A DNA stretch of 64,000 bases from contig NZ_JACJRT010000008.1 of NCBI RefSeq assembly GCF_014697415.1, forward strand, positions 310,001 to 374,000, written 5' to 3'. Below are positions 55,917-64,000 of this stretch, in pieces; within the stretch, counting starts at the first letter, position 1; every line of letters starts with the position of its first letter. This DNA comes from Cyanobium sp. FACHB-13342. GTDB lineage: Bacteria; Cyanobacteriota; Cyanobacteriia; PCC-6307; Cyanobiaceae. The position numbers and the translations under genes are program-made. The notes beneath the pieces were generated by a model. It was given only the letters and a program-made list of their open reading frames with translations. It was not told the origin of the DNA and ran no database searches.

Positions 55917-57080
55917 TCAGCGGCGGGACGCCATCAGGGCCGTAAAGCGGGCGAAGTGGTGATCGGCGTCATGGGGGCCCGGACTGGCCTCCGGGTGGTA
56001 CTGGACCCCGAACACAGGGGCATGCAGCATCTCCAGGGCAGCGACGGTGTGGTCGTTGAGATTGAAGTGCGTCACCCGCACCCGATCGGCCGGCAAGGAC
56101 GCTGCATCCAAGGCGAAGCCATGGTTCTGGCTGGTGATCTCCACCTGGCCGGGGCTGCCGCAGGGATGGTTGAGGCCGCGATGGCCGTAGCCGAGCTTGA
56201 AGGTCCGTCCCCCGAGGGCCAAGCCAAGAATCTGGTGGCCCAGGCAGATGCCGAACACCGGCAGGTCGTTCTGGGCCAGCAACCCCCGGGCCAGGTCGAT
56301 GCCACTGCTGACGGCAGCCGGATCTCCCGGGCCGTTGGAGAGGAACACCCCCTCGGGACTGTGGCTGAGGACCTGATCGAGGCTGGCATCGGCTGGCAAC
56401 ACCGTGACGTCACAGCCATGGGCCAACAAGCGTTCCAGGATGGCCCGCTTGATGCCGAAGTCGATTGCCACGACGCGGTAGGGGCGTTCGGGGTTGACCT
56501 GCAGCCGGGTGTCGAAGCTGGCGCCACAGGGCCGGGTCCAGTGATAAGGCTCGCGGGTGGTCACCTGGGCCGCCAGGTTGAGCCCCTGCATGGAGGGAGC
56601 CGAGCGCACCTGGGCAAGCAGCTCTGCCGGCGGGGTGCCATCGGTGCTGATCGCCCCGTTGAGGGCCCCTCCCTCCCGCAGGTGCCGCACCAGAGCCCGG
56701 GTGTCGACGGCCCGGATGCCCACAACCCCGTGCTGGGTCAACCAGCTCTCCAAGTCCCCTTGGGAGCGCCAGTTGCTGGCCCGGGGGGACAGCTGGCGGG
56801 CAATGACGCCACGCACATGGGGACGGTCCGCCTCCTGGTCATCCCCATTGACGCCGGTGTTGCCGAGCTCGGGATAGGTGAAGGTGACCAGCTGTCCGGA
56901 ATAGCTGGGGTCGGTCATCACCTCCTGATAACCGGTCATGCCGGTGTTGAAGACCACCTCCCCGATGGCCGTGCCGCGGGCGCCAAAGGCCTCCCCCCGC
57001 AGCACCGTGCCATCGGCCAGCACCAACAGGGCAGTGGCAGAGGGCTCACCCACGGGATCCAGCACAGTTAGAGCGATCAT
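55917..57080 (-). CDS. carA: Carbamoyl-phosphate synthase small subunit
   Basis: CarA hydrolyses glutamine and passes ammonia to CarB, making carbamoyl phosphate for arginine and pyrimidines. The 387 aa include the N-terminal [20 protein letters not shown] (about 43-62) and the glutaminase: catalytic Cys in [16 protein letters not shown] (about 273-288), with His in [11 protein letters not shown]. The start overlaps the trpD stop by four bases (57077-57080). CarB is elsewhere. Confidence 0.97.
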   Translation of the reverse strand: MIALTVLDPVGEPSATALLVLADGTVLRGEAFGARGTAIGEVVFNTGMTGYQEVMTDPSYSGQLVTFTYPELGNTGVNGDDQEADRPHVRGVIARQLSPRASNWRSQGDLESWLTQHGVVGIRAVDTRALVRHLREGGALNGAISTDGTPPAELLAQVRSAPSMQGLNLAAQVTTREPYHWTRPCGASFDTRLQVNPERPYRVVAIDFGIKRAILERLLAHGCDVTVLPADASLDQVLSHSPEGVFLSNGPGDPAAVSSGIDLARGLLAQNDLPVFGICLGHQILGLALGGRTFKLGYGHRGLNHPCGSPGQVEITSQNHGFALDAASLPADRVRVTHFNLNDHTVAALEMLHAPVFGVQYHPEASPGPHDADHHFARFTALMASRR

Positions 57081-58120
57081 CCCGCAGCGGGGGTGGGCAA
57101 GGCGGCGCGGAGGCGCTCCAGGGCGCTCCAGGCCTGGCCAGAGGCCAAGGCTTGCCGGGCCTGAACCAGCCCCTCAGCCACGCTGTCGGCCAGGCCAGCC
57201 GCCCACAGCACCAGGGCGGCATTGAGGGCCACCACATCGGCTTGGGCCTGGCTGCCCCGGCCCTGGAGCACCGCCTCGAGAATCGATCGGTTGGTGGAGA
57301 GATCACCCCCGGCCAGCGCGTCGATCGGGGCCCGCTGGAGGCCCAGGGTCTCCGGATCGAGCTGGTCGGCCCGCACCGAGCCGGCCTCCACCAGTCGCAG
57401 CGCATTGACCCCAGCCAGGGACGCCTCGTCCAGGCCTCCATGGCCATGCACCACCACGGCCCGGCGCAGACCGAGGCGGGCCAGGGCCTCGGCCATGGGA
57501 TCGAGCAGATCCTCCCGGGCCACCCCCAGCACCTGGGCGTCGGGGCGCAGGGGGTTCACCAGGGGACCCAGCAGATTGAACACCGTGCGCACGCCGAGGC
57601 TGCGTCGCAGGGGGGCCAGACCCACCAGGGCCGGATGCCAGCCCGGGGCGAACAGAAAGGTGACACCCGCCTGCGGCAGGGCCGCCACCACCTGCTCCTG
57701 GGGCGCCAGCAAATGGATGCCGAGGGCTTCGAGCACATCCGCCGATCCCACCCGACCACTGGCACTGCGGTTGCCGTGTTTGGCCACATGGGCTCCACAG
57801 GCGGCGGCCACGAAGGCCACAGCAGTGGAAATATTGAAGCTGTCGGCCCCATCCCCGCCGGTGCCGCAGGTGTCAACCAGGTCGAGGTCAGGCCGGGTCC
57901 CTGGCAAGGGGCAGGCCTCCCTCAGAACCTGGGCCATGGCGGCCAGTTCCACACCGTTGACGCCCTTGGCGCGCAGGGCGGCCAGCAGGGCTCCGGTGAG
58001 CACCGGATCGATCTGCTCGTCGAGCCAGCCCCGCATCAGGGCCGTGGCCTGCTCCTCCGTGAGCGGCACCCCATTCAGCAACTGCTCCAACAGGGCTGGC
58101 CACGATTGGGCTTGGAGCAT
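57077..58120 (-). CDS. trpD: Anthranilate phosphoribosyltransferase
   Basis: TrpD transfers phosphoribosyl from PRPP to anthranilate in tryptophan synthesis. In 347 aa: the PRPP loop [20 protein letters not shown] (about 82-101) and [20 protein letters not shown] (about 114-133), then the late [13 protein letters not shown]. Full length. Its unusual neighbour carA is a common picocyanobacterial pair. A hairpin region lies between it and the upstream DUF3288 gene, so a promoter in 58121-58272 is expected. Confidence 0.96.
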   Translation of the reverse strand: MLQAQSWPALLEQLLNGVPLTEEQATALMRGWLDEQIDPVLTGALLAALRAKGVNGVELAAMAQVLREACPLPGTRPDLDLVDTCGTGGDGADSFNISTAVAFVAAACGAHVAKHGNRSASGRVGSADVLEALGIHLLAPQEQVVAALPQAGVTFLFAPGWHPALVGLAPLRRSLGVRTVFNLLGPLVNPLRPDAQVLGVAREDLLDPMAEALARLGLRRAVVVHGHGGLDEASLAGVNALRLVEAGSVRADQLDPETLGLQRAPIDALAGGDLSTNRSILEAVLQGRGSQAQADVVALNAALVLWAAGLADSVAEGLVQARQALASGQAWSALERLRAALPTPAAG

Positions 58121-58174
58121 GGGAGGGGGGATCAGAGGTCAGTGATGGGCTGGAGGCCAACCAGGCTGGTCAGT

Positions 58175-58203
58175 AAAAAGCCCGGGTGCAAAGCACGCCG
58201 GGC
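58175..58203 (-). terminator. Rho-independent terminator after the DUF3288 gene
   Basis: On the minus strand GCCCGG-C-GTGC / GCAC-CCGGGC forms a 10-bp stem with one bulged base and a 3-base loop, followed by five T (58175-58179). A second inverted repeat GGGTGAT/ATCACCC (58205-58233, 15-base loop) lies before it. The pair separates DUF3288 from trpD. Confidence 0.8.
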
Positions 58204-58272
58204 CGGGTGATGGGGACCCTTCCACTATCACCCGAAGAGGGTGAAATTGGCGATGCCCGGGGGACATTTCGT

Positions 58273-58590
58273 TTAGGCCTGGTCCTGATCGGCGGTGTCG
58301 AAGCTGGAGCCGACGGCCTCAGCCGCCGCTGGAACCGGCCGATACCCCCCCTCCCAGATCAGGCGCGTGCGTGCATGCAGCTCCTGCCGCGTGAGGCCCC
58401 ACAGCCGCAGCGCCTTGGCGAGATCGGCGCTGAGGTCGTGGGCCCCTGGAAACCCCTCGTAGCGCATCAGCAGCCGGGCCGCATCCACCAGGTGATCGTC
58501 CGCCGGCACCTCGGCAGCAAGCAGGCGATCCACCACATCCCGATCGATGGCATAGAGGGGGTGACTCTGGTCGGGGTTGCCGGTGTCCAT
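58273..58590 (-). CDS. DUF3288 family protein, 105 aa
   Basis: From the ATG at 58588-58590 the protein starts DTGNPDQSHPLYAIDRDVVD and has LLMRYEGFPGAHDLSADL and LWGLTRQELHARTRLIW, the conserved pattern of the cyanobacterial DUF3288 family. It is small, soluble and of unknown function. The frame is open to 58677, overlapping the ABC exporter start. It is divergent from that exporter. Confidence 0.8.
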   Translation of the reverse strand: MDTGNPDQSHPLYAIDRDVVDRLLAAEVPADDHLVDAARLLMRYEGFPGAHDLSADLAKALRLWGLTRQELHARTRLIWEGGYRPVPAAAEAVGSSFDTADQDQA

Positions 58591-58666
58591 GTCAGGGCCG
58601 CTCGGGGACCCCAGCCTGCCGGAAAAGCCGCTCCCTAGGTTGGGGGCACCTGTGAACCGGGCCCCG

Positions 58667-60448
58667 ATGGGCGCCATCCGGCTGGATCTGATAGGCCGCT
58701 ACCTGCGGCCCCACCGCAAGGTTGTGCTGCGGGGCATGGCAGCCCTGGTGGTGGTGAACCTGCTGAGCGTCTCGATTCCCCTGCTGGTGCGGCGGGTGAT
58801 CGACGATCTCCAGGACGGTTTTGCCCTGCAGGACGTGCTCGCCCAAGCGGGACTGATTGTGGTGCTGGCCACGGCGATGGGGGCGGTGCGGCTGTACTCC
58901 CGCATGCAGGTGTTTGGGGTGGGACGGCAGGTGGAGGCCGACCTCAAGCAGCAGATCTTCGATCACCTGTTGCTGCAGGAACCCGGCTGGGTGCAGACCA
59001 CCGGCAGTGGCGAGGTGATCAGCCGGGCCACCAGTGATGTGGAAAATGTGCGGCGCCTGCTCGGTTTCGCCGTGCTGAGCCTCACCAACACGGCGCTGGC
59101 CTACGCCCTGACGCTGCCGGCCATGCTCGCCATCGACCCCTGGCTGAGCCTGGCGGCGGTGGGGCTCTACCCGGTGATGCTGATTGTGGTGCGGCTGTTC
59201 GGCGGTCGCATGATGCGCCAGCAGCGTCGCCAGCAGGAAGCCCTTGCCTCCCTCAGCGACCTGATCCAGGAGGACCTCTCCGGCATCAGCGCCATCAAGA
59301 TTTATGGCCAGGAAGCGACGGAAGAGCAGGCCTTTGCCGGCCGCAACCGCGTCTATCGGGACGCAGCCCTGAACCTGGCCCGCACCCGCAGCACGCTGTT
59401 CCCCCTGTTGGAGGGCATCTCCTCCATCAGCCTGCTGCTCCTGCTTGCCCTGGGCAGCGGCCAGCTGGAGAGCGGTCGACTCACGATCGGCGACCTGGTG
59501 GCCCTGATTCTGTTTGTGGAACGGCTGGTCTTCCCGACCGCCCTGCTGGGCTTCACCCTCAACACCTTCCAGACTGGCCAGGTGAGTTTGGAGCGGGTTG
59601 AGGAGCTGCTGCGACGGCAACCGCTGGTGATGTCCCCCCGGTTCCCCCAGCCCCCCGGCCAGCCCAGTCGCGGGGCGGTGGAAGCCCGAGGGCTCACGGT
59701 GCGCTACCCCAATGCCCCCAGGCCAGCGCTGGTGGACGTGAGCTTTGCGCTGCAACCGGGGGAACTGGTGGCGGTGGTGGGACCGGTGGGCTGCGGCAAG
59801 ACGACCCTGGCCCGGGCCCTGGGACGCATGGTGCAGGTGGATCCCGGCCAGTTGTGGCTGGACGGCGTCGACATCACCACCCTGGATCTGGCCGAACTGC
59901 GCGGCCGGGTCGGGCTGGTGCCCCAAGAGGGCTATCTATTTACCGCCACCCTGGCGGACAACCTGCGCTATGGCGAACCGGAGGCGCCACTGGAGCGGGT
60001 GCAAGAAGCGGCCCGCCAGGCCCGGCTGGACGGAGATATCAAGGGGTTCCCCGACGGCTACGAGACCCTGGTCGGGGAACGGGGGATCACCCTCAGTGGC
60101 GGGCAACGCCAGCGCACGGCCCTGGGCCGGGCCCTGCTGGTCCAGAGCCCCCTGTTGGTGTTGGACGACGCCCTGGCCAGCGTGGACAACAGCACCGCCG
60201 CCGAAATTCTGCGCAGCATCCGGGAAGAGCGTTCCCGCCAACAGGGTTCGGCCCAGCCCGACGGGCGCACGATTTTGATGATCAGCCACCAGCTCTCGGC
60301 CGCCGCCGCCTGCGACCGGGTGTTGGTGCTGGAAGACGGCCGGCTGGTGCAGCAGGGAACCCACAACGCCCTGCTTGCCCAGCGGGGCACCTATCAGCGG
60401 CTCTGGGATCGGGAACAGGCCACCGAACAGCTGAAAGCTGCGGGCTGA
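58667..60448 (+). CDS. ABC exporter (fused permease and ATP-binding protein)
   Basis: The roughly 593-aa half-transporter has six helices (about 15-310) and one ATPase domain: Walker A VGPVGCGKTTLARAL (near 370), signature LSGGQRQRTALGRALL, Walker B LLVLDDALASVD, and the H-loop in LMISHQLSAA. In the family the Walker B Glu follows DD; here it is D-A, so the catalytic Glu seems replaced by Ala or Asp, as in some degenerate heterodimer partners. Start is ATG 58667, or GTG 58652. Substrate unknown. Confidence 0.88.
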   Translation: MGAIRLDLIGRYLRPHRKVVLRGMAALVVVNLLSVSIPLLVRRVIDDLQDGFALQDVLAQAGLIVVLATAMGAVRLYSRMQVFGVGRQVEADLKQQIFDHLLLQEPGWVQTTGSGEVISRATSDVENVRRLLGFAVLSLTNTALAYALTLPAMLAIDPWLSLAAVGLYPVMLIVVRLFGGRMMRQQRRQQEALASLSDLIQEDLSGISAIKIYGQEATEEQAFAGRNRVYRDAALNLARTRSTLFPLLEGISSISLLLLLALGSGQLESGRLTIGDLVALILFVERLVFPTALLGFTLNTFQTGQVSLERVEELLRRQPLVMSPRFPQPPGQPSRGAVEARGLTVRYPNAPRPALVDVSFALQPGELVAVVGPVGCGKTTLARALGRMVQVDPGQLWLDGVDITTLDLAELRGRVGLVPQEGYLFTATLADNLRYGEPEAPLERVQEAARQARLDGDIKGFPDGYETLVGERGITLSGGQRQRTALGRALLVQSPLLVLDDALASVDNSTAAEILRSIREERSRQQGSAQPDGRTILMISHQLSAAAACDRVLVLEDGRLVQQGTHNALLAQRGTYQRLWDREQATEQLKAAG

Positions 60449-60449
60449 T

Positions 60450-60495
60450 CTCAACACTTGTTGAGCAGTTCGGACAAGCCCCAGCGCCGGGGCTT
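60450..60495 (+). terminator. Two tandem hairpins after the ABC exporter
   Basis: CTCAAC-ACTT-GTTGAG (60450-60465) and AAGCCCC-AGCGCC-GGGGCTT (60476-60495) are perfect 6- and 7-bp stems directly after the stop. Neither has a T-run, so they may pause or stabilise the RNA rather than terminate. Confidence 0.35.
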
Positions 60496-60530
60496 ACGTG
60501 GGGGTACTACTTCCGTCCAAGCCCCGCGCC

Positions 60531-60809
60531 ATGGAGCCCGCTGCCCCATTCACCGGCTGGCCGTACCGGCTGCGCTGCACCCTGACCTTCGGCGACATCT
60601 ACGGCCAGATCCTGATCTGGATGCTGGTGATCTTCGCCAGCCTGGCGGCGGGCCTGGCCCTGATGGGAGCCAGCAAACCGATCTTCGCCCTCGTGGGGGT
60701 GGGTCTGATCCTGGTGCTCTCGCTGCCCTTCCTGCTGTTTGCCTTCACCACCACCCTGCTGAACCACATCGCCTTGGAGCCGGACGCAGCGGCAAAAGAG
60801 GCCACCTAG
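60531..60809 (+). CDS. Small membrane protein with two helices, 92 aa
   Basis: From the ATG at 60531 the protein has a short polar start ([20 protein letters not shown]), then two helices (about 26-48 and 52-76) and an acidic end. No named family, but the pattern is like cyanobacterial conserved hypotheticals. It lies between the ABC exporter and msrA. Confidence 0.65.
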   Translation: MEPAAPFTGWPYRLRCTLTFGDIYGQILIWMLVIFASLAAGLALMGASKPIFALVGVGLILVLSLPFLLFAFTTTLLNHIALEPDAAAKEAT

Positions 60810-60835
60810 GCTCGGCTTTCTTCAGCAGAGCGCTT

Positions 60836-61534
60836 GTGTTCGGGCTGTTTCAGACCGCTCCCCAGAGCCAGTCCGCCCATGCGGTGCTGGGAACTGCGAT
60901 TGATGCCCCGACCCAGCAGGGACAGGCCGAAGCGGTGTTCGGCTGTGGCTGTTTCTGGGGGGCTGAGAAGGGGTTCTGGCGCCTGCCGGGGGTGGTCACC
61001 ACCGCGGTGGGCTACGCCGGGGGCTCCCTGGAAAACCCCACCTATCAGCAGGTCTGCTCCGGCAACACCGGCCACAGCGAAGTGGTGCGGGTGGTGTGGG
61101 ACACCACGCGGATCGACTTCAGCGACCTGCTCAAGCTGTTCTGGGAGTGCCATGACCCCACCCAGGGCAATCGCCAGGGCAATGATCGCGGCAGCCAGTA
61201 CCGCTCGGTGATCTACGTGGACGATCCGGCCCTGCTTGCCCAGGCCCAAGCCAGCCAGGCGGCCTATCAGACCCTGCTGAGCCAGGCGGGCTACGGCGCC
61301 ATCACCACGGAACTCCGCACCCACCAGACCCTCTGGTACGCCGAGCCCTATCACCAGCAGTACCTCGCCAAACCGGGCAGCCGTCCCTACTGCTCGGCCC
61401 AACCCAGCGGTCAGAGGCTGGGCTCCTTTGAGGGATCGGCCTACAAGCTCGATCCCCGGGTGTGGGAGGCCTACGACTGGACGGTGGCCCATTGCGTGCT
61501 GCGGGGTGACAATGCCCCCATTCAGCTGGCCTAA
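60836..61534 (+). CDS. msrA: Peptide-methionine (S)-S-oxide reductase
   Basis: MsrA repairs oxidised methionine. The catalytic Cys is in [16 protein letters not shown] (about 39-54); the substrate-binding [20 protein letters not shown] follows. In 232 aa from the GTG at 60836 ([19 protein letters not shown]) there is an N-terminal extension of about 40 residues before the core, typical of cyanobacterial MsrA. The C-terminal extension has two further Cys that may act in recycling. The frame runs back to 60458 across the previous gene, which is antiparallel noise. Confidence 0.93.
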   Translation: MFGLFQTAPQSQSAHAVLGTAIDAPTQQGQAEAVFGCGCFWGAEKGFWRLPGVVTTAVGYAGGSLENPTYQQVCSGNTGHSEVVRVVWDTTRIDFSDLLKLFWECHDPTQGNRQGNDRGSQYRSVIYVDDPALLAQAQASQAAYQTLLSQAGYGAITTELRTHQTLWYAEPYHQQYLAKPGSRPYCSAQPSGQRLGSFEGSAYKLDPRVWEAYDWTVAHCVLRGDNAPIQLA

Positions 61535-61537
61535 GCG

Positions 61538-61876
61538 ATGCCGGTGTTGTCCCTTCTCCCGCTCCTGGCGTCCCAGCTGCTCTCGCTGCAGCCGCTGGGT
61601 CCCAGCAGCCTGGCGATGGGATCCCCCTGGTGGGAGGACTACGGCATCACCGAACAGTTCCTCTGTCCCGATCAACGGCGGGTGACCCTGGAGCGCAATG
61701 ACGCCCAGGCCTCGCTGATCGCTGGCAGGTTCCGCTCCACCCTGTTCCGCGAAGCCTCCGACCTACCGGGCCTGCGTTACCGCAATGAGCAGATGACCCT
61801 GATCCTGAAAGGAGACGTGCTGACCATGGAACAGCTGTCGCGTCGGCTGGAGTGCCTCCGCACTGAGCAGGTCTGA
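61538..61876 (+). CDS. Small exported protein, possible MliC-like fold, 112 aa
   Basis: A hydrophobic start (about 1-27) is a likely signal peptide. The mature part reads EQFLCPDQRRVTLERND, then ASLIAGRFRSTLFREASD, LRYRNEQMTLILKGDVLTM and a late Cys in RRLECLRTEQ. The order of strands with two Cys recalls the MliC/lysozyme-inhibitor family, but similarity is weak. It is three bases after msrA and three before the next gene. Confidence 0.6.
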   Translation: MPVLSLLPLLASQLLSLQPLGPSSLAMGSPWWEDYGITEQFLCPDQRRVTLERNDAQASLIAGRFRSTLFREASDLPGLRYRNEQMTLILKGDVLTMEQLSRRLECLRTEQV

Positions 61877-61879
61877 GCG

Positions 61880-62062
61880 ATGTCTCCGTTGCCGGATCGG
61901 GTGGTGATCCTGGGTTTGCTGATCACCCTGGGCGTCTGTTTCGCCCTGGTGTTCTGGAGCGTCAAGCTCAACCCGCGGCCCGAACCCCAGCTGCAGTGGC
62001 GTGATGGCCCTTCGGCCCAGCTCAGGGGCTGGCAACCTGGTTCCAGCCCTGCCCTGCTGTGA
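61880..62062 (+). CDS. Small single-span membrane protein, 60 aa
   Basis: One helix (about 8-30, VVILGLLITLGVCFALVFWS) is followed by a polar Pro/Gln/Ser tail. No family recognised. Its stop overlaps the next start (GTGA at 62059-62062), so the two are coupled. Confidence 0.6.
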   Translation: MSPLPDRVVILGLLITLGVCFALVFWSVKLNPRPEPQLQWRDGPSAQLRGWQPGSSPALL

Positions 62063-62421
62063 CTGAGCCCGATCGGCCCGAACCCACGCTGAGCCAGCCA
62101 GGGGGGAATCCCCGCCAGCTGCACCCCCTGCCCAAGGGGCTGGTTGAGCTCTACGGATTGCTGGCGGTGCTGTTTGTGCTGGTGCCGGAATGGATGGCGG
62201 GCGGGGCCCTGCTCGGTTTCACGGGCAATCGCCAGGGGTCGAACCTGCCAGCGGCAGCCGCCGCCTGGCAAAAGTTGCCCGAGTTGCGGCTGGCCGGCAT
62301 GGGTCTGGTGGAGCTGAGGCAGTTGGCCCGCCAACTGCGCCTTCCGGGCTACGCCAGGCTCAACCGGGACCGGCTCACCGGCGTGCTGATTCGGCGGCTG
62401 AAACGGCGCAAAGCGTTGTGA
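62059..62421 (+). CDS. Hypothetical membrane protein with C-terminal SAP/Rho-N-like motif, 120 aa
   Basis: The GTG at 62059 overlaps the previous stop. One weak helix (about 30-48, LYGLLAVLFVLVPEW) precedes a basic domain LPELRLAGMGLVELRQLARQ ... RLTGVLIRRLKRRKAL (about 75-120) that has the helix-extended-loop-helix spacing of SAP or Rho-N nucleic-acid-binding motifs. That reading is inference. It ends 14 bases before the tRNA gene. Confidence 0.6.
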   Translation: MTEPDRPEPTLSQPGGNPRQLHPLPKGLVELYGLLAVLFVLVPEWMAGGALLGFTGNRQGSNLPAAAAAWQKLPELRLAGMGLVELRQLARQLRLPGYARLNRDRLTGVLIRRLKRRKAL

Positions 62422-62435
62422 TAGCTTCCTTCTGC

Positions 62436-62509
62436 CGGGGCGTAGCGCAGCTTGGTAGCGCACCACTTTGGGGTAGTGGGGGTCGCAGGTTCAAATCCTG
62501 TCGCTCCGA
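62436..62509 (+). tRNA. tRNA-Pro (anticodon GGG)
   Basis: A full cloverleaf is visible: acceptor CGGGGCG/CGCTCCG with discriminator A, D-arm GCGC stem, anticodon stem CCACT/AGTGG with loop TTGGGGT (anticodon GGG at loop positions 3-5), and a T-arm with GTTCAAAT. CCA is not encoded (CGAT follows). It reads CCC/CCU. Confidence 0.93.
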
Positions 62510-62544
62510 TTTCAAAATCCAGCTGATCCTTCAGCAGCTTCCAA

Positions 62545-62569
62545 CCGCCCTCCCCAGGGCGGTTTTTTT
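62545..62569 (+). terminator. Rho-independent terminator after tRNA-Pro
   Basis: CCGCCC (62545-62550) and GGGCGG (62557-62562) form a 6-bp GC stem with 6-base loop, followed by seven T (62563-62569). Confidence 0.88.
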
Positions 62570-62640
62570 GTGACAACGCCAGCCCAGGACTTGGCACGTC
62601 TGAATGGGGCTCCTAGAGAGGGAAATCGATCTGGGCAGGG

Positions 62641-63516
62641 ATGGTTCCGGTTGACGCCCTCGACGCCCTCGACCTCCTGATTTGGCTGGGGACAGGCACG
62701 GAGGTTGCCCGCCACTGCCGCTGCAACCAGAGCACCATCTCGCGGCGGGTGCATCAGGCCCTGGGCCCCTTTGGCCTCAAGCTGAACCGCCGTCAGGGGG
62801 AGTGGGCGCTGCGAGAGGAGAGCCAGCTGCTGGCCCTCGAGCGGCAGGTGCACCAGCTTCACCGCTTCCTCAAGGGCCGTCAACTGCGCATCGATGCCAG
62901 CTACCTGGCGGGTCCTTTGCTTCAGATCCTGACGTCGAAATCCCAGACCTGGATCCATGGCCGGCTCAAGACCATTGGCAGCCAACGCCCGCTGGAGCTG
63001 CTGCGCCAGCGGGTCCTGGATGCCTGGATCACCGGCATGGACCAGGATCTCCCAGGGCTCGATCCCCAGACCTTCACCCGGATTGGGCTGCTGCGCACCC
63101 CTTTGAGGCTCGTGGCCGCTGACGACCATCCCCTGCACGGTCAAGGCGAGCTCAGCGGGACAGACCTGGCACCATTTCCGCGACTGGCCCCGCGTCCTGG
63201 CCTCTATCCACGGACGGAACACCAGATCAAGCCTTTGGGGCTCAAGCCGGCCATGCACGTGGCACCGCCAAACCACTACGGACCTGAGCTCACGGGCGCC
63301 ACCCCCCTGGCTCTGCATTACGGCACCGCGATCTCCCTGCTGAACAGCCCGAGACAGCAACCCCTTGATGACAGCCTGAACGTGGACAGCCAGGTGAGCC
63401 TGGTGGTGCGCACCGACTTGCTGGAGCAGCCAGCCGTAGCCCTCTTGCTCGATCAGCTGCAAGCCCAGTCGCGGCTCCTGGCGTCTCGCAGCGATGCGGT
63501 CACGCTCGTGGCCTAA
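62641..63516 (+). CDS. Atypical LysR-like transcriptional regulator
   Basis: In 291 aa the N-terminus has a winged helix-turn-helix reading LIWLGTGTEVARHCRCNQST with ISRRVHQALGPFGLKLNRR (about 13-50), similar to the LysR HTH, and the C-terminal 200 residues have the periplasmic-binding-like pattern (ADDHPLHGQGELSGTDLAPF). It lacks the strongest LysR signature, so I call it LysR-like. The start is ATG 62641. It is the only gene after the tRNA terminator; its own target is not visible. Confidence 0.7.
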   Translation: MVPVDALDALDLLIWLGTGTEVARHCRCNQSTISRRVHQALGPFGLKLNRRQGEWALREESQLLALERQVHQLHRFLKGRQLRIDASYLAGPLLQILTSKSQTWIHGRLKTIGSQRPLELLRQRVLDAWITGMDQDLPGLDPQTFTRIGLLRTPLRLVAADDHPLHGQGELSGTDLAPFPRLAPRPGLYPRTEHQIKPLGLKPAMHVAPPNHYGPELTGATPLALHYGTAISLLNSPRQQPLDDSLNVDSQVSLVVRTDLLEQPAVALLLDQLQAQSRLLASRSDAVTLVA

Positions 63517-63523
63517 AAGCCAA

Positions 63524-63778
63524 CTAGCCGAGCCGGGTGGACACCTTGAGCCGTTCCAACCAGCGGTTGACCCGGCGCCTCAACCGCGGCGGCACCTCCT
63601 GAAGTAGCTGGCCCAACTCATGGGCCGCCAGGCGCCTGAGGTCGCGCACGTCGACCCGCCACAGGCCTTCGGCCTCCCGGATCAGCCGGGCCCAGGTGCG
63701 CACGGACTGCCAACGGAGCAGCCGCTGCTGCGGCCCCCCGACCACCCGTAGCACTCGGAATCGAACCCGACTGGCCAT
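63524..63778 (-). CDS. Basic hypothetical protein, 84 aa
   Basis: The ATG at 63776-63778 gives a helical, Arg/Leu-rich protein (RLLRWQSVRTWARLIREAEG, LRRRVNRWLERLKVS). Another ATG at 63785-63787 adds three residues. No family recognised. It is convergent with the LysR-like gene with seven bases between. Frame and composition support it only moderately. Confidence 0.5.
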   Translation of the reverse strand: MASRVRFRVLRVVGGPQQRLLRWQSVRTWARLIREAEGLWRVDVRDLRRLAAHELGQLLQEVPPRLRRRVNRWLERLKVSTRLG

Positions 63779-63888
63779 GGCGTCCATGGCAACCACCCCA
63801 CCAGCCTGTGCGAGCCACCGGCAAAAGGGAGGAACGCCACGGCGGGCTTCGGAGATTGGAAGAAATTCAGTGGTGCGGCCTGGGGGAT

Positions 63889-64000
63889 CAGGCCGCAACG
63901 CCGTCCTGTCCAACCCGTTGCACCGGGAAGGGCAGGGCCTCGGCCTCCCGCTCACTGAGGCGACGGCTCCAGGCCCCGCGCACGGGGTCATTCCAGCGGA
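63889..64000 (-). CDS. Unknown gene, C-terminal 36 residues (cut by window edge)
   Basis: TGA at 63889-63891 closes a minus-strand frame that enters from the right edge and reads RWNDPVRGAWSRRLSEREAE then ALPFPVQRVGQDGVAA. Codon use is like that of neighbouring genes. Too short to assign. Confidence 0.5.

Noticed and set aside
62430-62640. tRNA-Pro as a phage or island attachment site
   Set aside because: No integrase, no repeat of the tRNA 3' end in the window, and the following genes have the same base composition as the rest.

Overview
The window is dense, GC-rich bacterial chromosome from a cyanobacterium. The diagnostic genes are apcF (allophycocyanin beta-18), pcyA (phycocyanobilin synthesis), psb28 (photosystem II assembly), a PAM68-family protein, a GUN4-domain protein, sipA/DUF3148, a DevBCA-type exporter, glnA behind a canonical NtcA promoter, and several cyanobacterial DUF families (DUF1816, DUF3082, DUF3288). 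High GC, very short gene spacing, GTG/TTG starts and the gene order point to the Synechococcus/Cyanobium picocyanobacterial group, most likely a Cyanobium-like member. That assignment is inference from gene content. I see no rRNA, insertion sequence, prophage or CRISPR array, and one tRNA.

Layout. 1-5.3 kb (minus): recG (cut by the left edge), a conserved hypothetical, tsf, rpsB, a GT2 glycosyltransferase and a 51-aa basic protein with its own terminator. 5.3-8.9 kb (minus): devA-devC-devB overlapping pcyA. 8.9-16.6 kb (mainly plus): a catalytic/non-catalytic M16 peptidase pair, sipA on the opposite strand, bioY-lspA-FHA/penicillin-binding protein, and a DUF697 GTPase. 16.5-20.5 kb: a group II PLP decarboxylase, tadA, a serine-glyoxylate-type aminotransferase and apcF. 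20.5-23.6 kb: the nitrogen-control locus, with glnA, a second perfect NtcA box, a small unknown gene and a methyltransferase. 23.6-29.1 kb: small conserved genes, an RsbW-like ATPase, GUN4, mnmH, psb28 and two tandem AI-2E-family permeases. 29.1-35.5 kb (minus): yraN, rsmA, ispE, DUF3082, pdhB, secD, secF and small membrane genes.

35.6-45.2 kb: a lumenal pentapeptide protein, a Gdt1/Mnx cation exporter, an enterobacterial-type GAPDH, umuD-umuC behind a LexA-like box, an ICMT-like methyltransferase, a secreted protein with two CxCxC motifs, dnaG and a DMT transporter. 45.2-53.3 kb: an HNH-like protein, a lipoprotein, ruvA, rpsO, PAM68, an uninterrupted dnaE, gatA and DUF1816. 53.4-58.6 kb (minus): an RlmB-type rRNA methyltransferase with an Arg/Gly-rich N-terminus and acidic tail, mini-RNase III, a STAS protein, carA, trpD and DUF3288. 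58.6-64 kb (plus, then minus): an ABC exporter, msrA, small exported or membrane proteins, tRNA-Pro(GGG), an atypical LysR-like regulator and two unknown genes, the last cut by the right edge.

Most of this is core genome, translationally coupled through ATGA/GTGA overlaps. I found no obviously new multi-gene system. The observations most worth following are the second NtcA box beside a small unknown gene, a UmuD that appears to lack its cleavage segment behind a LexA-like box, the double-CxCxC secreted protein, the RG-repeat/acidic-tail RlmB, and the FHA-penicillin-binding protein fusion.
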